A stretch of 64,000 bases of DNA, from contig CAKRQL010000004.1 of assembly GCA_934393265.1 (NCBI GenBank), forward strand, positions 310,001 to 374,000, in the 5' to 3' direction. A program made the translations under genes and the position numbers. The DNA comes from an uncultured Eubacteriales bacterium (GTDB lineage Bacteria; Bacillota; Clostridia; Oscillospirales; CAG-272). A model generated the notes under the pieces. That model was not told where the DNA came from and searched no databases. It was given only the letters and a program-made list of their open reading frames with translations. Shown in pieces: positions 44,975 to 52,967 of this stretch; position 1 is the first letter of the stretch, and each line of letters opens with the position of its first letter.

Positions 44975-46034
44975 CGCCGAAAATGCAGGCGAAGATATAG
45001 CAAACGCAAAAATTGCGGCGGAGGGCGAAGAAAAGGCAAAGCCCGGAAAGGGCGCAAAAAGGAGCGGAAAGACGAAATCCGGCAAGGCTGACAAAAAGGA
45101 AGCCGAAGCCCCGGAAAAGCCTCACGAAGAGGTCCCTCCCGTCATATCGGACGGCGAGGAGGGCGAGGAAAAGCGCGAGATAGTCTTTGAGGAGGCTCTT
45201 GAGGCGGTGCTCTTCGCCGCGGGACATCCGATATCCTATGCAACGCTCGCGCGCGTCATGGAAATGACGCCCGGACTTGTCAAGGACAAGGTATTTGAGT
45301 ACGCGCTGAAATACAACGACCCGGGAATCCCGCGCGGGGTCATGCTCCTGACGTTTGCGGACTCCTGCCAGCTATGCACAAAGGAATATTATCTGCACGA
45401 GATACGCGAGGTGCTGGGGCTCAAGAAAAACGGTACCCTGTCTACCTCCTCTATGGAGGTGCTCGCGATAGTTGCGTACAATCAGCCGGTAACGCGCGTC
45501 TTTGTCGACACGCTGCGCCGCGCGGATTCGTCTTATGCAATGAACAACCTTATCGACCGCGGACTCATAGAGTGCAAGGGCAGGCTCGATGTTCCGGGGC
45601 GCCCCATGCTCTTCGGAACGACGAACGACTTTCTGCGTGCGTTCGGTCTGAAGAGCCTCGACGAGCTCCCCTCCACCACCGAGGAGATGAACTCTGCATT
45701 CTCAAAGGCGAAGAACGACGCCGAAGCCGAAGGGGGCGAAGGGGACGAGGAGCTGAACGAGATAACCGGCGGCGACGGACAGCTCGCAATAGATTTTGAA
45801 AAATCCAAGGAGGCGGGCGAAGAGCCTGCCGACGGTGAAGTCGCGGACGGCGAAGTCGCAAGCAGAGCCCCGGCGGACGAGAGCCCGGAGGAGAATGCGG
45901 ACGACGCCGGAATGTTCCAGTATGAGCACGACGACGCAGAACTTTCCGAAGGCGAAAACGACGATGCCGACGGTGAGGACACCGACGACAGAGCCGACAG
46001 CAATTCCGACACCGCTGACGGCGAAAATACATAA
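44952..46034 (+). CDS. scpB: Segregation and condensation protein B, with long charged extensions
   Basis: A 360-residue protein. The ScpB core (about residues 65-250) consists of two winged helices with LEAVLFAAGHPISYATLARVM-type start, STSSMEVLAIVAYNQPVTR and LIDRGLIECKGRLDVPGRP. It is flanked by a Lys/Ala/Glu-rich N-terminal extension of about 60 residues and an acidic C-terminal tail of about 110 residues rich in Asp, Glu and Ala. Usual ScpB has about 190 residues. GGAGAGGAG before the ATG at 44952 supports this start over the frame opening at 44901. Confidence 0.94.
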   Translation: MARNKTADAENAGEDIANAKIAAEGEEKAKPGKGAKRSGKTKSGKADKKEAEAPEKPHEEVPPVISDGEEGEEKREIVFEEALEAVLFAAGHPISYATLARVMEMTPGLVKDKVFEYALKYNDPGIPRGVMLLTFADSCQLCTKEYYLHEIREVLGLKKNGTLSTSSMEVLAIVAYNQPVTRVFVDTLRRADSSYAMNNLIDRGLIECKGRLDVPGRPMLFGTTNDFLRAFGLKSLDELPSTTEEMNSAFSKAKNDAEAEGGEGDEELNEITGGDGQLAIDFEKSKEAGEEPADGEVADGEVASRAPADESPEENADDAGMFQYEHDDAELSEGENDDADGEDTDDRADSNSDTADGENT

Positions 46035-46123
46035 CCAAAAAGCACCGAAAAGCACCGAAAAAACGCGGGAAGCGAATAAAAACACGCAGGTATGCAAATC
46101 ATATCGAAAAAAGAGACTTGTAT

Positions 46124-46630
46124 ATGGCTGTGGCACTGTTTATTCTCCTCTCGCTCTCCGCGCTCGCGGTACTGCTCCTTGAGCCGGTGACGGTTCGGTT
46201 TGATACCCGTGAATACCCGAGGGTCACGCTGTCGCTCGTGTTTTTCGCGTTCTCGCTCACACTCTCGCCCGCCCGGGCGGGAAAGCGGCGGAGCGGAGCA
46301 ATGGCGAAACGGGCAAAAAAACAAAAAAGCAAAAAGCTCCCGAGGCTGCCGCTCGCGGCTATGCTCCGCGCACTCGGACGGATAGCCCGGCGCGGAGAGC
46401 TTACCGTCGCGGAGCTGCCCGCCCCGCGGGAAAACGACGCCGCGGCAGCTTTGCGGCACGGACGGGTCATGGCGACCCTGCCATTCTCTGCCCTCGTTTT
46501 CGGCAATGTGAGCGCGGAGGACGGAGCCGCGGGGGGCGATATCACCGACATAGCCTTTACGACGTCTCTTATATTTATCGTTATTGAGGGAATACGGTTA
46601 TTGCCGCATTTTTTCATGCGTGGAGGGTGA
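46124..46630 (+). CDS. DUF2953-like membrane-associated protein
   Basis: A 168-residue protein with an N-terminal transmembrane segment (VALFILLSLSALAVLLL), a beta-strand VTVRFDTREYPRVTLSL, a very basic middle (KRRSG, KRAKKQKSKK) and a second hydrophobic segment near residues 140-160. Position between scpB and gerW and overall form suggest DUF2953, which sits next to the spore gene gerW (ytfJ) in many Firmicutes. It is shorter than usual and the match is loose. An upstream TTG at 46118 is less likely than the ATG. The ribosome site is weak. It overlaps nothing; gerW starts five bases later. Confidence 0.7.
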   Translation: MAVALFILLSLSALAVLLLEPVTVRFDTREYPRVTLSLVFFAFSLTLSPARAGKRRSGAMAKRAKKQKSKKLPRLPLAAMLRALGRIARRGELTVAELPAPRENDAAAALRHGRVMATLPFSALVFGNVSAEDGAAGGDITDIAFTTSLIFIVIEGIRLLPHFFMRGG

Positions 46631-46635
46631 AGTCT

Positions 46636-47016
46636 ATGGATATTACGGATGCGGACAGATACGGCGACACGGTGCGCGCGGCACTCGACGGTGTGCGCTC
46701 GCTCGCCGGGGCGGACACCTCGGTCGGACGGACGGTAATAACGCCCTCCGGGGTCACGGTAATCCCGGTGTCGAAGGTTTCATTCGGCACGGCGAGCGGC
46801 GGCTTTGACCTCGGGGACAGGAAAAGCAGTCCGCGGGATCTCGGCGGCGGTGGCACCGGAGTCACCGTAACGCCTGTTGCATTTCTCACAATTGACATGA
46901 ACGGAAACATCAACCTGATAAATATAAGCGAGCCGAGAGCCGGCGCGGTCGAGAGCGTTACACAGCTTATCGAAAAATCGCCGGAAATAATCGGAAAAAT
47001 AAAGTCGCTGTTCTGA
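46636..47016 (+). CDS. GerW/YtfJ family protein
   Basis: A 126-residue protein with the family blocks GRTVITPSGVTVIPVSKVSFG, a glycine-rich GGGGTGVTVTPVAFLTI, and an amphipathic C-terminal helix VTQLIEKSPEIIGKI. In B. subtilis GerW is a spore protein needed for germination; the family also occurs in non-sporulating relatives, so it does not prove sporulation. GGAGGGTG precedes the ATG at 46636. Together with the DUF2953-like gene it forms a known conserved pair. Confidence 0.9.
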   Translation: MDITDADRYGDTVRAALDGVRSLAGADTSVGRTVITPSGVTVIPVSKVSFGTASGGFDLGDRKSSPRDLGGGGTGVTVTPVAFLTIDMNGNINLINISEPRAGAVESVTQLIEKSPEIIGKIKSLF

Positions 47017-47093
47017 AAAAGCATCCGGCACCCGACCCCATTCCGGAATAAAACTGCTCCCCCGACGCAAAATAGAGAAAAGGGGGATTATTG

Positions 47094-48395
47094 ATGTTTT
47101 ACGATAACAGGTGGAGGATAGCGGCTTTCGTATTATTTATTATAATGCTGATATCCGCACTCACAGCGACGGCGGTTTATTCAGGCGGCTCTTCGGCACA
47201 CACGCGCGCGGGCGAAGTCGGCAGATTTACGGCGGTGGCACCGCCCTGCTCTGCCGATGAAAATACATTTTACGGCGCAAATTACAGCACGACAGCTGCG
47301 ACGTTTGGAACGGTGGCGGCGACATGCACCGGTAAAACGGTCGGTATCGCTCTTTCTGCCGGTGGTGCCGCGATTCCGTCGGTCAGCGCAAGAGCGGCTG
47401 TCCTGTATATTCCCGAGACCGGGGATTTTATATATGAAAAACGGGCGGACGATGTTCTGCCTATGGCGAGCACGACGAAAATAATGACCGCGCTCGTCGC
47501 GGCGGAGAGACTAACACCCGACGAAAAAATAGAAATAGACGCCCGCGCTGTCGGTATTGAGGGCTCTTCCCTCTATCTTACGGCAGGCGACAGCTATACG
47601 GCAAAAGAACTGATAGAGGGGATGCTCCTCGCAAGCGCAAACGACGCGGCGGCAGCACTCGCAATAGCTGTCGCCGGGGACATCCCTGCCTTTGCTGAAA
47701 TGATGAACGGGCGCGCGCGGGAGATAGGTCTCTCTGCGACGCATTTTGAAAATCCGCACGGCCTTGACGGTGAGAGCCACAGGACTACGGCGCGGGAGCT
47801 CGCGCTGATTTCCGCCGAGGCGATGGAAAACGACCTGCTCCGCAGGATATTCAGAGAGAAAAGCGCGGTAATCGGCGAGGGAGAAGGTCGCAGGACGCTC
47901 ACAAACCACAACAAAATGCTCCGCTTGTATGACGGCTGTACGGGTGTCAAGACCGGGTTCACCAAAAAGAGCGGGAGATGTCTTGTGACGGCGGCGGAGC
48001 GCGACGGGCTCACACTCATTGGCGTCACGCTCTCTGCCCCGGACGATTGGGACGATCACACAAAAATGCTCGACTACGGCTTCTCGCTCTATGAAAAGCG
48101 GACGGTCGCCGAGGCGGGCGATATATCCTATACCCTCCCCGTAATTCGGGGCGGCGAGGTGGTGAGCATCACCGTCCGGAACACGGAAGCCCTCTCCGCC
48201 GTTTGCAAAAAGGGAGACGGCGCGGATACGGAAAAGCACATAAGGCTCACACGCTATACCGCGGCGCCCGTACGGTGCGGCGATGTCCTCGGCGAGGCGA
48301 TATTCACAAGCGGGGAGAGGGTTATAGGCTCGGTAAAGCTCCGCGCCGCGGAGGATGTGGCGGCGGAGGAGCGAAAGCATTGGTTCGGAAGATAA
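47094..48395 (+). CDS. D-alanyl-D-alanine carboxypeptidase, S11 family (DacF-like)
   Basis: A 433-residue exported penicillin-binding protein. A signal anchor (residues 9-30) and a linker are followed by the catalytic domain with STTK in MASTTKIMTAL, SAN in LLASANDAAAAL and KTG in GCTGVKTGFTKKSG. The C-terminal 90 residues form the PBP5-like beta domain. It trims the terminal D-Ala from stem peptides. The linker is rich in Ala, Thr and Gly. GGGGGA precedes the ATG at 47094. Confidence 0.95.
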   Translation: MFYDNRWRIAAFVLFIIMLISALTATAVYSGGSSAHTRAGEVGRFTAVAPPCSADENTFYGANYSTTAATFGTVAATCTGKTVGIALSAGGAAIPSVSARAAVLYIPETGDFIYEKRADDVLPMASTTKIMTALVAAERLTPDEKIEIDARAVGIEGSSLYLTAGDSYTAKELIEGMLLASANDAAAALAIAVAGDIPAFAEMMNGRAREIGLSATHFENPHGLDGESHRTTARELALISAEAMENDLLRRIFREKSAVIGEGEGRRTLTNHNKMLRLYDGCTGVKTGFTKKSGRCLVTAAERDGLTLIGVTLSAPDDWDDHTKMLDYGFSLYEKRTVAEAGDISYTLPVIRGGEVVSITVRNTEALSAVCKKGDGADTEKHIRLTRYTAAPVRCGDVLGEAIFTSGERVIGSVKLRAAEDVAAEERKHWFGR

Positions 48396-48435
48396 AAAAT
48401 AATATGCCGTGAGGCAGCAGAGGAAATTTCAGACT

Positions 48436-49161
48436 ATGGAAAAAATAAGACTTCAGAAATTCATATCCGACTCAGGAATAATGTCAAGAAGAGCGGCAGA
48501 GGCGGAGATAGAGAGCGGTAACGTGGCAGTCAACGGTCACGTAGCCGCCCTCGGCACAAAGGTCGACCCTGCGGCGGATACCGTGACCCTGCGCGGGCGG
48601 CGGATAGCCTACGCAAGGCGGGAGCACACCTACATAATGATGAACAAGCCGCGCGGCTATCTCTCCTCGACAACCGACGACAGGGGGCGCAAGTGCGTCA
48701 CAGACCTGCTAACCGGTGTTGCGGCGAGGGTCTACCCTGTCGGCAGGCTCGACCTCATATCCGAGGGTATGCTCCTGCTCACCAATGACGGCGAGCTTAA
48801 AAACAGGCTCACCCACCCGAGCCACTCGGTCCCGAAGGTCTACCGCGTCAAGGTCGGTGGGAGCGTTTCGCCGGAGCAGTACGAAATACTCACCTCACCT
48901 CTTACAATAGACGGCTACAAGATAAAGCCGGTGCAGGTCACGGTGACATCCGAGGACGAGAGCGGCACGGTGCTCAAAATGACGCTGCGCGAAGGGAGAA
49001 ACCGACAGATACGCAAGATGTGCGAACAGGCGGGGCTCACGGTACGGAGGCTCTCCCGCGTGTCAATAGGCGACCTGCGGCTCGACGGTCTGCCGAGCGG
49101 AAAGTGGCGGTATCTCGACGAGCGGGAGGTCGAATACCTCTACAAGGCTACCGAGGGTTAA
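48436..49161 (+). CDS. Pseudouridine synthase, RsuA/RluB family
   Basis: A 241-residue enzyme. An N-terminal S4 domain (RLQKFISDSGIMSRRAAE) leads into the synthase core with the catalytic Asp in VGRLDLISEGMLLLTND and the closing motif EGRNRQIRKMCEQAG. RluB of B. subtilis modifies 23S rRNA helix 89; the target here is probably the same. The ATG at 48436 is chosen because the protein then begins at the S4 domain; GAGGAAA is somewhat far upstream. Neighbours gerW and dac match the scpB-rluB region of many Clostridia. Confidence 0.93.
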   Translation: MEKIRLQKFISDSGIMSRRAAEAEIESGNVAVNGHVAALGTKVDPAADTVTLRGRRIAYARREHTYIMMNKPRGYLSSTTDDRGRKCVTDLLTGVAARVYPVGRLDLISEGMLLLTNDGELKNRLTHPSHSVPKVYRVKVGGSVSPEQYEILTSPLTIDGYKIKPVQVTVTSEDESGTVLKMTLREGRNRQIRKMCEQAGLTVRRLSRVSIGDLRLDGLPSGKWRYLDEREVEYLYKATEG

Positions 49162-49171
49162 GGAGTTCGCC

Positions 49172-49576
49172 ATGTTCACAATAAAGCCGGTACAGAATGA
49201 AGAGGCGGCACGGGATGCCGTCACCGCCTGTGGCGGAGACTTCGCCCCCGGAGCGTTTGTCTACGAAATGAGAGACAGCGGGAGCGGCGCGCTTATGGGC
49301 GTCACACAGTTTGATATTGATGAGACCGGAATAATTCTGACAGTCCTCCCGGAGCATAGGTACCGTGACGACAGGGAGGCAATGTTCATACTGCTCCGCT
49401 CCACCATGAATTTTATTGACATGTCCGGCGCGCACATCTGCCGCGCGCCCTACTCTGCCGGAGACGGCGCACTGCTGCGCTCCGCGGGTTTTTCGGACGC
49501 GGGAGATTCCTACATCTGCGACATGTCCGGAATGTTCTCGGGACACTGCGGAGGGAAAAGTGCTGTCGGTCGGTAA
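49172..49576 (+). CDS. Small protein of unknown function, GNAT-like features
   Basis: A 134-residue protein following rluB by ten bases with a strong AAGGAG site. The alternating strands and the C-terminal LLRSAGFSDAGDSYICDM resemble the end of GNAT acetyltransferases, but the acetyl-CoA motif (RxxGxG/A) is not clear; the matching place reads PEHRYRDDREAMF. I would not assign an activity. It ends the plus-strand unit before a terminator. Confidence 0.7.
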   Translation: MFTIKPVQNEEAARDAVTACGGDFAPGAFVYEMRDSGSGALMGVTQFDIDETGIILTVLPEHRYRDDREAMFILLRSTMNFIDMSGAHICRAPYSAGDGALLRSAGFSDAGDSYICDMSGMFSGHCGGKSAVGR

Positions 49577-49620
49577 GGCTATCCGTAAATTCTTTTCCCT
49601 TTTAATTAAATATAAAAGCA

Positions 49621-49660
49621 GCGCGGACACCGCAAAATGCAGTGCCCGCGCCGTTTTTTT
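49621..49660 (+). terminator. Rho-independent terminator ending the lon-to-rluB run
   Basis: GCGCGG and CAC (49621-49630) pair with GTG and CCGCGC (49642-49652) with one A-C mismatch, around an 11-base loop; a run of seven T follows at 49654-49660. The convergent tgt gene stops at 49670, so the hairpin may serve both sides, though the opposite T-tract is poor. Confidence 0.9.
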
Positions 49661-49669
49661 ATAGCTTCG

Positions 49670-50818
49670 TCAGTCCGCACAGCGGTCTGCCAAAAGATTA
49701 TGATAGCTTTCGTAGAACTCGCCGTATCTTCCCTCGTCGAGTGCGTCGCGTATCTTCTGCATAAGCTCGTTATAGAAATAGAGATTATGCAGAACCGCAA
49801 GCCGCATGCCGAGCGCCTCCTTTGCCTTGAAGAGGTGGCGGATATACGCCCTCGAATAATTCCGGCAGGCGGGGCAAGCACAGCTTTTTGATATGGGGCG
49901 GGAATCAAGGGTGTACTTCTCGTTCAAGAGGTTTATCTTCCCCTCCCATGTGAAGAGATTGCCGTGTCTTGCATTACGGCTCGGCATTACGCAGTCAAAG
50001 AAATCGACTCCGCGGTAAACCGCCTCGACAATATTCTGCGGGGTGCCGACGCCCATTAAGTATCTCGGCTTATCGGCGGGCATATACGGCTCTACCGTCT
50101 CTATTATATGATACATCGTCTCCGCGTCCTCGCCGACGGCGAGACCGCCTATTGCATAACCGTCGCACTCTATCTCCGATATGGCTTTCATATTCTCTAT
50201 GCGGAGCTCCTCATAGGTTCCGCCCTGATTTATACCGAAGAGGAGCTGACGGGGGTTCACCGTTCCCTCCTCCCCGTTCAGACGGTCGAGCTCCTCGCGA
50301 CAGCGGCGAAGCCAGCGGACCGTCCGCTCCTCGGACGCCTTTACGTAATTATACGGCGAGGGGTTCTCTATACACTCATCAAACGCCATGGCGATTGTCG
50401 AGCCGAGGTGAGACTGAATACGCATCGACTCCTCAGGTCCCATGAATATACGCTTTCCGTCAACGTGAGAATTGAACTCCACCCCGCGCTCGGAAATCTT
50501 TCTGAGCTTTGCAAGCGAGAACACCTGAAATCCGCCGGAGTCGGTAAGTATCGGTTTGTCCCAGTTGAAGAATTTATGGAGACCGCCGAGCTTATATATT
50601 ACATCGTCGCCGGGGCGGACATGAAGATGATAGGTATTTGAAAGCTCAACCTGACATTTCACCTCCCTAAGGTCCTCGGTCGACACGCCGCCCTTTATCG
50701 CGGCGGAGGTGCCGACATTCATAAATACCGGAGTTTCTATAACTCCGTGCGGCGTCTCAAATCTGCCGCGGCGGGCACATCCCTCTTTTTTTATAAGTGT
50801 GAATTTGCTGTTCTGCAT
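49670..50818 (-). CDS. tgt: Queuine/preQ1 tRNA-ribosyltransferase
   Basis: A 382-residue TIM-barrel enzyme exchanging guanine 34 for preQ1 in tRNAs with GUN anticodons. The active-site regions are LTDSGGFQVFSLAKLRKI and GINQGGTYEELR, GGLAVGE marks the base pocket, and zinc is held by CACPACRNYSRAYIRHLF. GGAGAAG precedes the ATG. It follows mutL by 12 bases. No queA or preQ1 synthesis gene is in the window. Confidence 0.97.
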   Translation of the reverse strand: MQNSKFTLIKKEGCARRGRFETPHGVIETPVFMNVGTSAAIKGGVSTEDLREVKCQVELSNTYHLHVRPGDDVIYKLGGLHKFFNWDKPILTDSGGFQVFSLAKLRKISERGVEFNSHVDGKRIFMGPEESMRIQSHLGSTIAMAFDECIENPSPYNYVKASEERTVRWLRRCREELDRLNGEEGTVNPRQLLFGINQGGTYEELRIENMKAISEIECDGYAIGGLAVGEDAETMYHIIETVEPYMPADKPRYLMGVGTPQNIVEAVYRGVDFFDCVMPSRNARHGNLFTWEGKINLLNEKYTLDSRPISKSCACPACRNYSRAYIRHLFKAKEALGMRLAVLHNLYFYNELMQKIRDALDEGRYGEFYESYHNLLADRCAD

Positions 50819-50830
50819 TTTCTTCTCCGT

Positions 50831-52909
50831 TTATCTCAACCTGTCAAACCAACGGTCAAGTTCATTTTTTCTTATCCTGTACGCCACGGGGCGGCCGTGC
50901 GGACATACGGTTATATCCGGTATAGACAGAAGCTTAGCGATAAGCCACTGTATCACCGATATGTCATAGTGTCTGCCGCCCTTTATCGCCGCCTTGCAGG
51001 CTACCTGATAGAGCGCGCGCTCACGCCGGAGGCTCTCGGTAGATTCGGCGGTGCCGCGTCCGCCCGCCATTTCGTCACACATCGTGACAAACAGCCCCTC
51101 GGCATCCCGGGTCGATATTGCGTCCGGGATAGCGGTTATTTTCGCGCTGCGGTCGGAGAGCGAGAACTCAAAGCCCACGCTCCGAAGATCGTCGCCGAAG
51201 TCGACAGCCGCAGACATCTCCTCCGCCGTCAGCTGAGCCTCGGACGGAATGAGCAGTGCCTGTGAGGCTACGCGGTGGTCACGCGCGCGGGAGGCCTTCA
51301 GCTCCTCGAATATTATCCTTTCATGCGCGGCGTGCTTGTCTATCAGAAGAAGATCCCCCTGATACTCAACTATAACATAGCAGTCAAACGCCTCGCCGAC
51401 GTAGCGGTATTCCGGCGGCGCGGACTCTCCCGCGGCTACATGTTGTTCCCCACCGGTCTGTGCAGGAGCGGCTGTCTCTGCGGAGGCGGCTGTCTCTGCG
51501 GAGGCGGCTGTCCCGGTTGCGTCTGTATTTTCCGCGGCGGGAGGCTGTGTGGCGGGGTGTGCCGCCGGGTACTCCGCCCTCGCGCTGTCATATTTGCGGA
51601 GAAGCTCAAGCGACGCGGAGGGGGTCATCTCCTCACCTCTCGGACGCGCGGATGTCTGCGCCGCACTGCCGCCGGCAGGAGAGCGGAGCTGAAAATCTCC
51701 GCCCTGTGTTCCTGCGGTATGCGGCGCGTCTATGCCGGACGGCTTGCGGGGTGGGACGGAGACGCGGGGCTCGTCCTGCCACGGGGTACTATCCGGGGCG
51801 GGCTGTGACGCGGTCGCCGTGGCGGGCATTTTCACCTGCTCTCCCTTTGTATCCGCGCCTATCGGCACGAAGCGCGCCAGCGGGTCTCGCCGCGGCTTCA
51901 GGGCTATATCCGGGCGGTACTCTGCCTTTTCAAGCGTGCTCTTCACTGTATAATATACCGCCTCAAACACCGCGCGCTCGTCAGAGAATTTCACCTCGAG
52001 CTTTGACGGGTGGACATTCACATCGACGAGCATGGGGTCAAGCTCAAGGGAGAGGACGCAGACCGGGAAGCTCTCGGTCTCTATATAGGAGGTATAAGCC
52101 TTTTCAAGCGCCGCCTGCGCCGTCAGGCTCTTCACATATCTTCCGTTTATAAATACGTTTTCGCCGTTGCGGTTCTTTTTGAGGTTATCGCTCCTGCCTA
52201 TGAAGCCCGTGACGTGCACGCCGTTTGCCCTGCCGTCGGCGGGGAGCATTTTTGCGGCGAAGTCCGCACCGTAGACCGCACGTATAGCGGATAGCAGCTC
52301 CCCGTCTCCCTGTGTGCGGAAGCGGAGAGCACCGTCAACCGAAAAGGAGACCGATATATCCGGGCGCGAGAGCGCGACGCGCTCTACAATAGCCGCTACA
52401 TTCAGCGCCTCTGTCGCGTCCTTTTTTAAGAATTTCCGCCTTGCGGGTACATTAAAGAAGAGGTTCTCGACAACTACGGTAGTACCGTCCGCGGCGCCGA
52501 CCTCGGAGATGTCAAGAATATTCCCGCCCTCGGAGGACAGCATATGCGCGGTCTCCTCGTCCCGGGTCTTGGATATCATGGTCACCTTTGACACCGAGGA
52601 GATAGCGGCAAGCGCCTCTCCGCGGAAGCCGAGAGTGGTTATCCCGGAGAGATCCTCCCGCGTATGTATTTTACTTGTCGCGTGGCGACGGAGGGAGACC
52701 GGCAGGTCCTCTGCCGTCATGCCGCAACCGTCATCGCTCACGCGGATTAAGGCGACGCCGCCGTGCTTTATCTCGGCGACTATGCTGCTAGCACCGGAGT
52801 CTATCGAATTTTCTATGAGCTCTTTCATGACAGACGACGGTCTCTCCACCACCTCGCCGGCGGCTATCAGATTCGCTATCTCGAAGCTCAGGACATTTAT
52901 CTTTCCCAT
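50831..52909 (-). CDS. mutL: DNA mismatch repair protein MutL, endonuclease type
   Basis: A 692-residue GHKL ATPase. N-terminal motifs are ELIENSIDSGA, DDGCGM and TLGFRGEAL. After a Pro/Ala/Thr-rich linker (about residues 350-490) the C-terminal domain carries DKHAAHERIIFEE, the DQHA(X)2E(X)4E nickase motif with Lys for Gln, as well as ACKAAIKGG and CPHGRP. So this MutL should nick DNA itself, as in bacteria without MutH. AAAGGA precedes the ATG; mutS is 58 bases upstream. Confidence 0.97.
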   Translation of the reverse strand: MGKINVLSFEIANLIAAGEVVERPSSVMKELIENSIDSGASSIVAEIKHGGVALIRVSDDGCGMTAEDLPVSLRRHATSKIHTREDLSGITTLGFRGEALAAISSVSKVTMISKTRDEETAHMLSSEGGNILDISEVGAADGTTVVVENLFFNVPARRKFLKKDATEALNVAAIVERVALSRPDISVSFSVDGALRFRTQGDGELLSAIRAVYGADFAAKMLPADGRANGVHVTGFIGRSDNLKKNRNGENVFINGRYVKSLTAQAALEKAYTSYIETESFPVCVLSLELDPMLVDVNVHPSKLEVKFSDERAVFEAVYYTVKSTLEKAEYRPDIALKPRRDPLARFVPIGADTKGEQVKMPATATASQPAPDSTPWQDEPRVSVPPRKPSGIDAPHTAGTQGGDFQLRSPAGGSAAQTSARPRGEEMTPSASLELLRKYDSARAEYPAAHPATQPPAAENTDATGTAASAETAASAETAAPAQTGGEQHVAAGESAPPEYRYVGEAFDCYVIVEYQGDLLLIDKHAAHERIIFEELKASRARDHRVASQALLIPSEAQLTAEEMSAAVDFGDDLRSVGFEFSLSDRSAKITAIPDAISTRDAEGLFVTMCDEMAGGRGTAESTESLRRERALYQVACKAAIKGGRHYDISVIQWLIAKLLSIPDITVCPHGRPVAYRIRKNELDRWFDRLR

Positions 52910-52967
52910 TTGTATATCCTTTCATCTGACGGAAAAGAGAAAAACTGATTATTAATACGGGGCAGAA

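Noticed and set aside
43832..45094. 420-codon minus-strand frame
   Set aside because: Antisense to the M50 protease, scpA and scpB genes, all of which are well supported on the plus strand.
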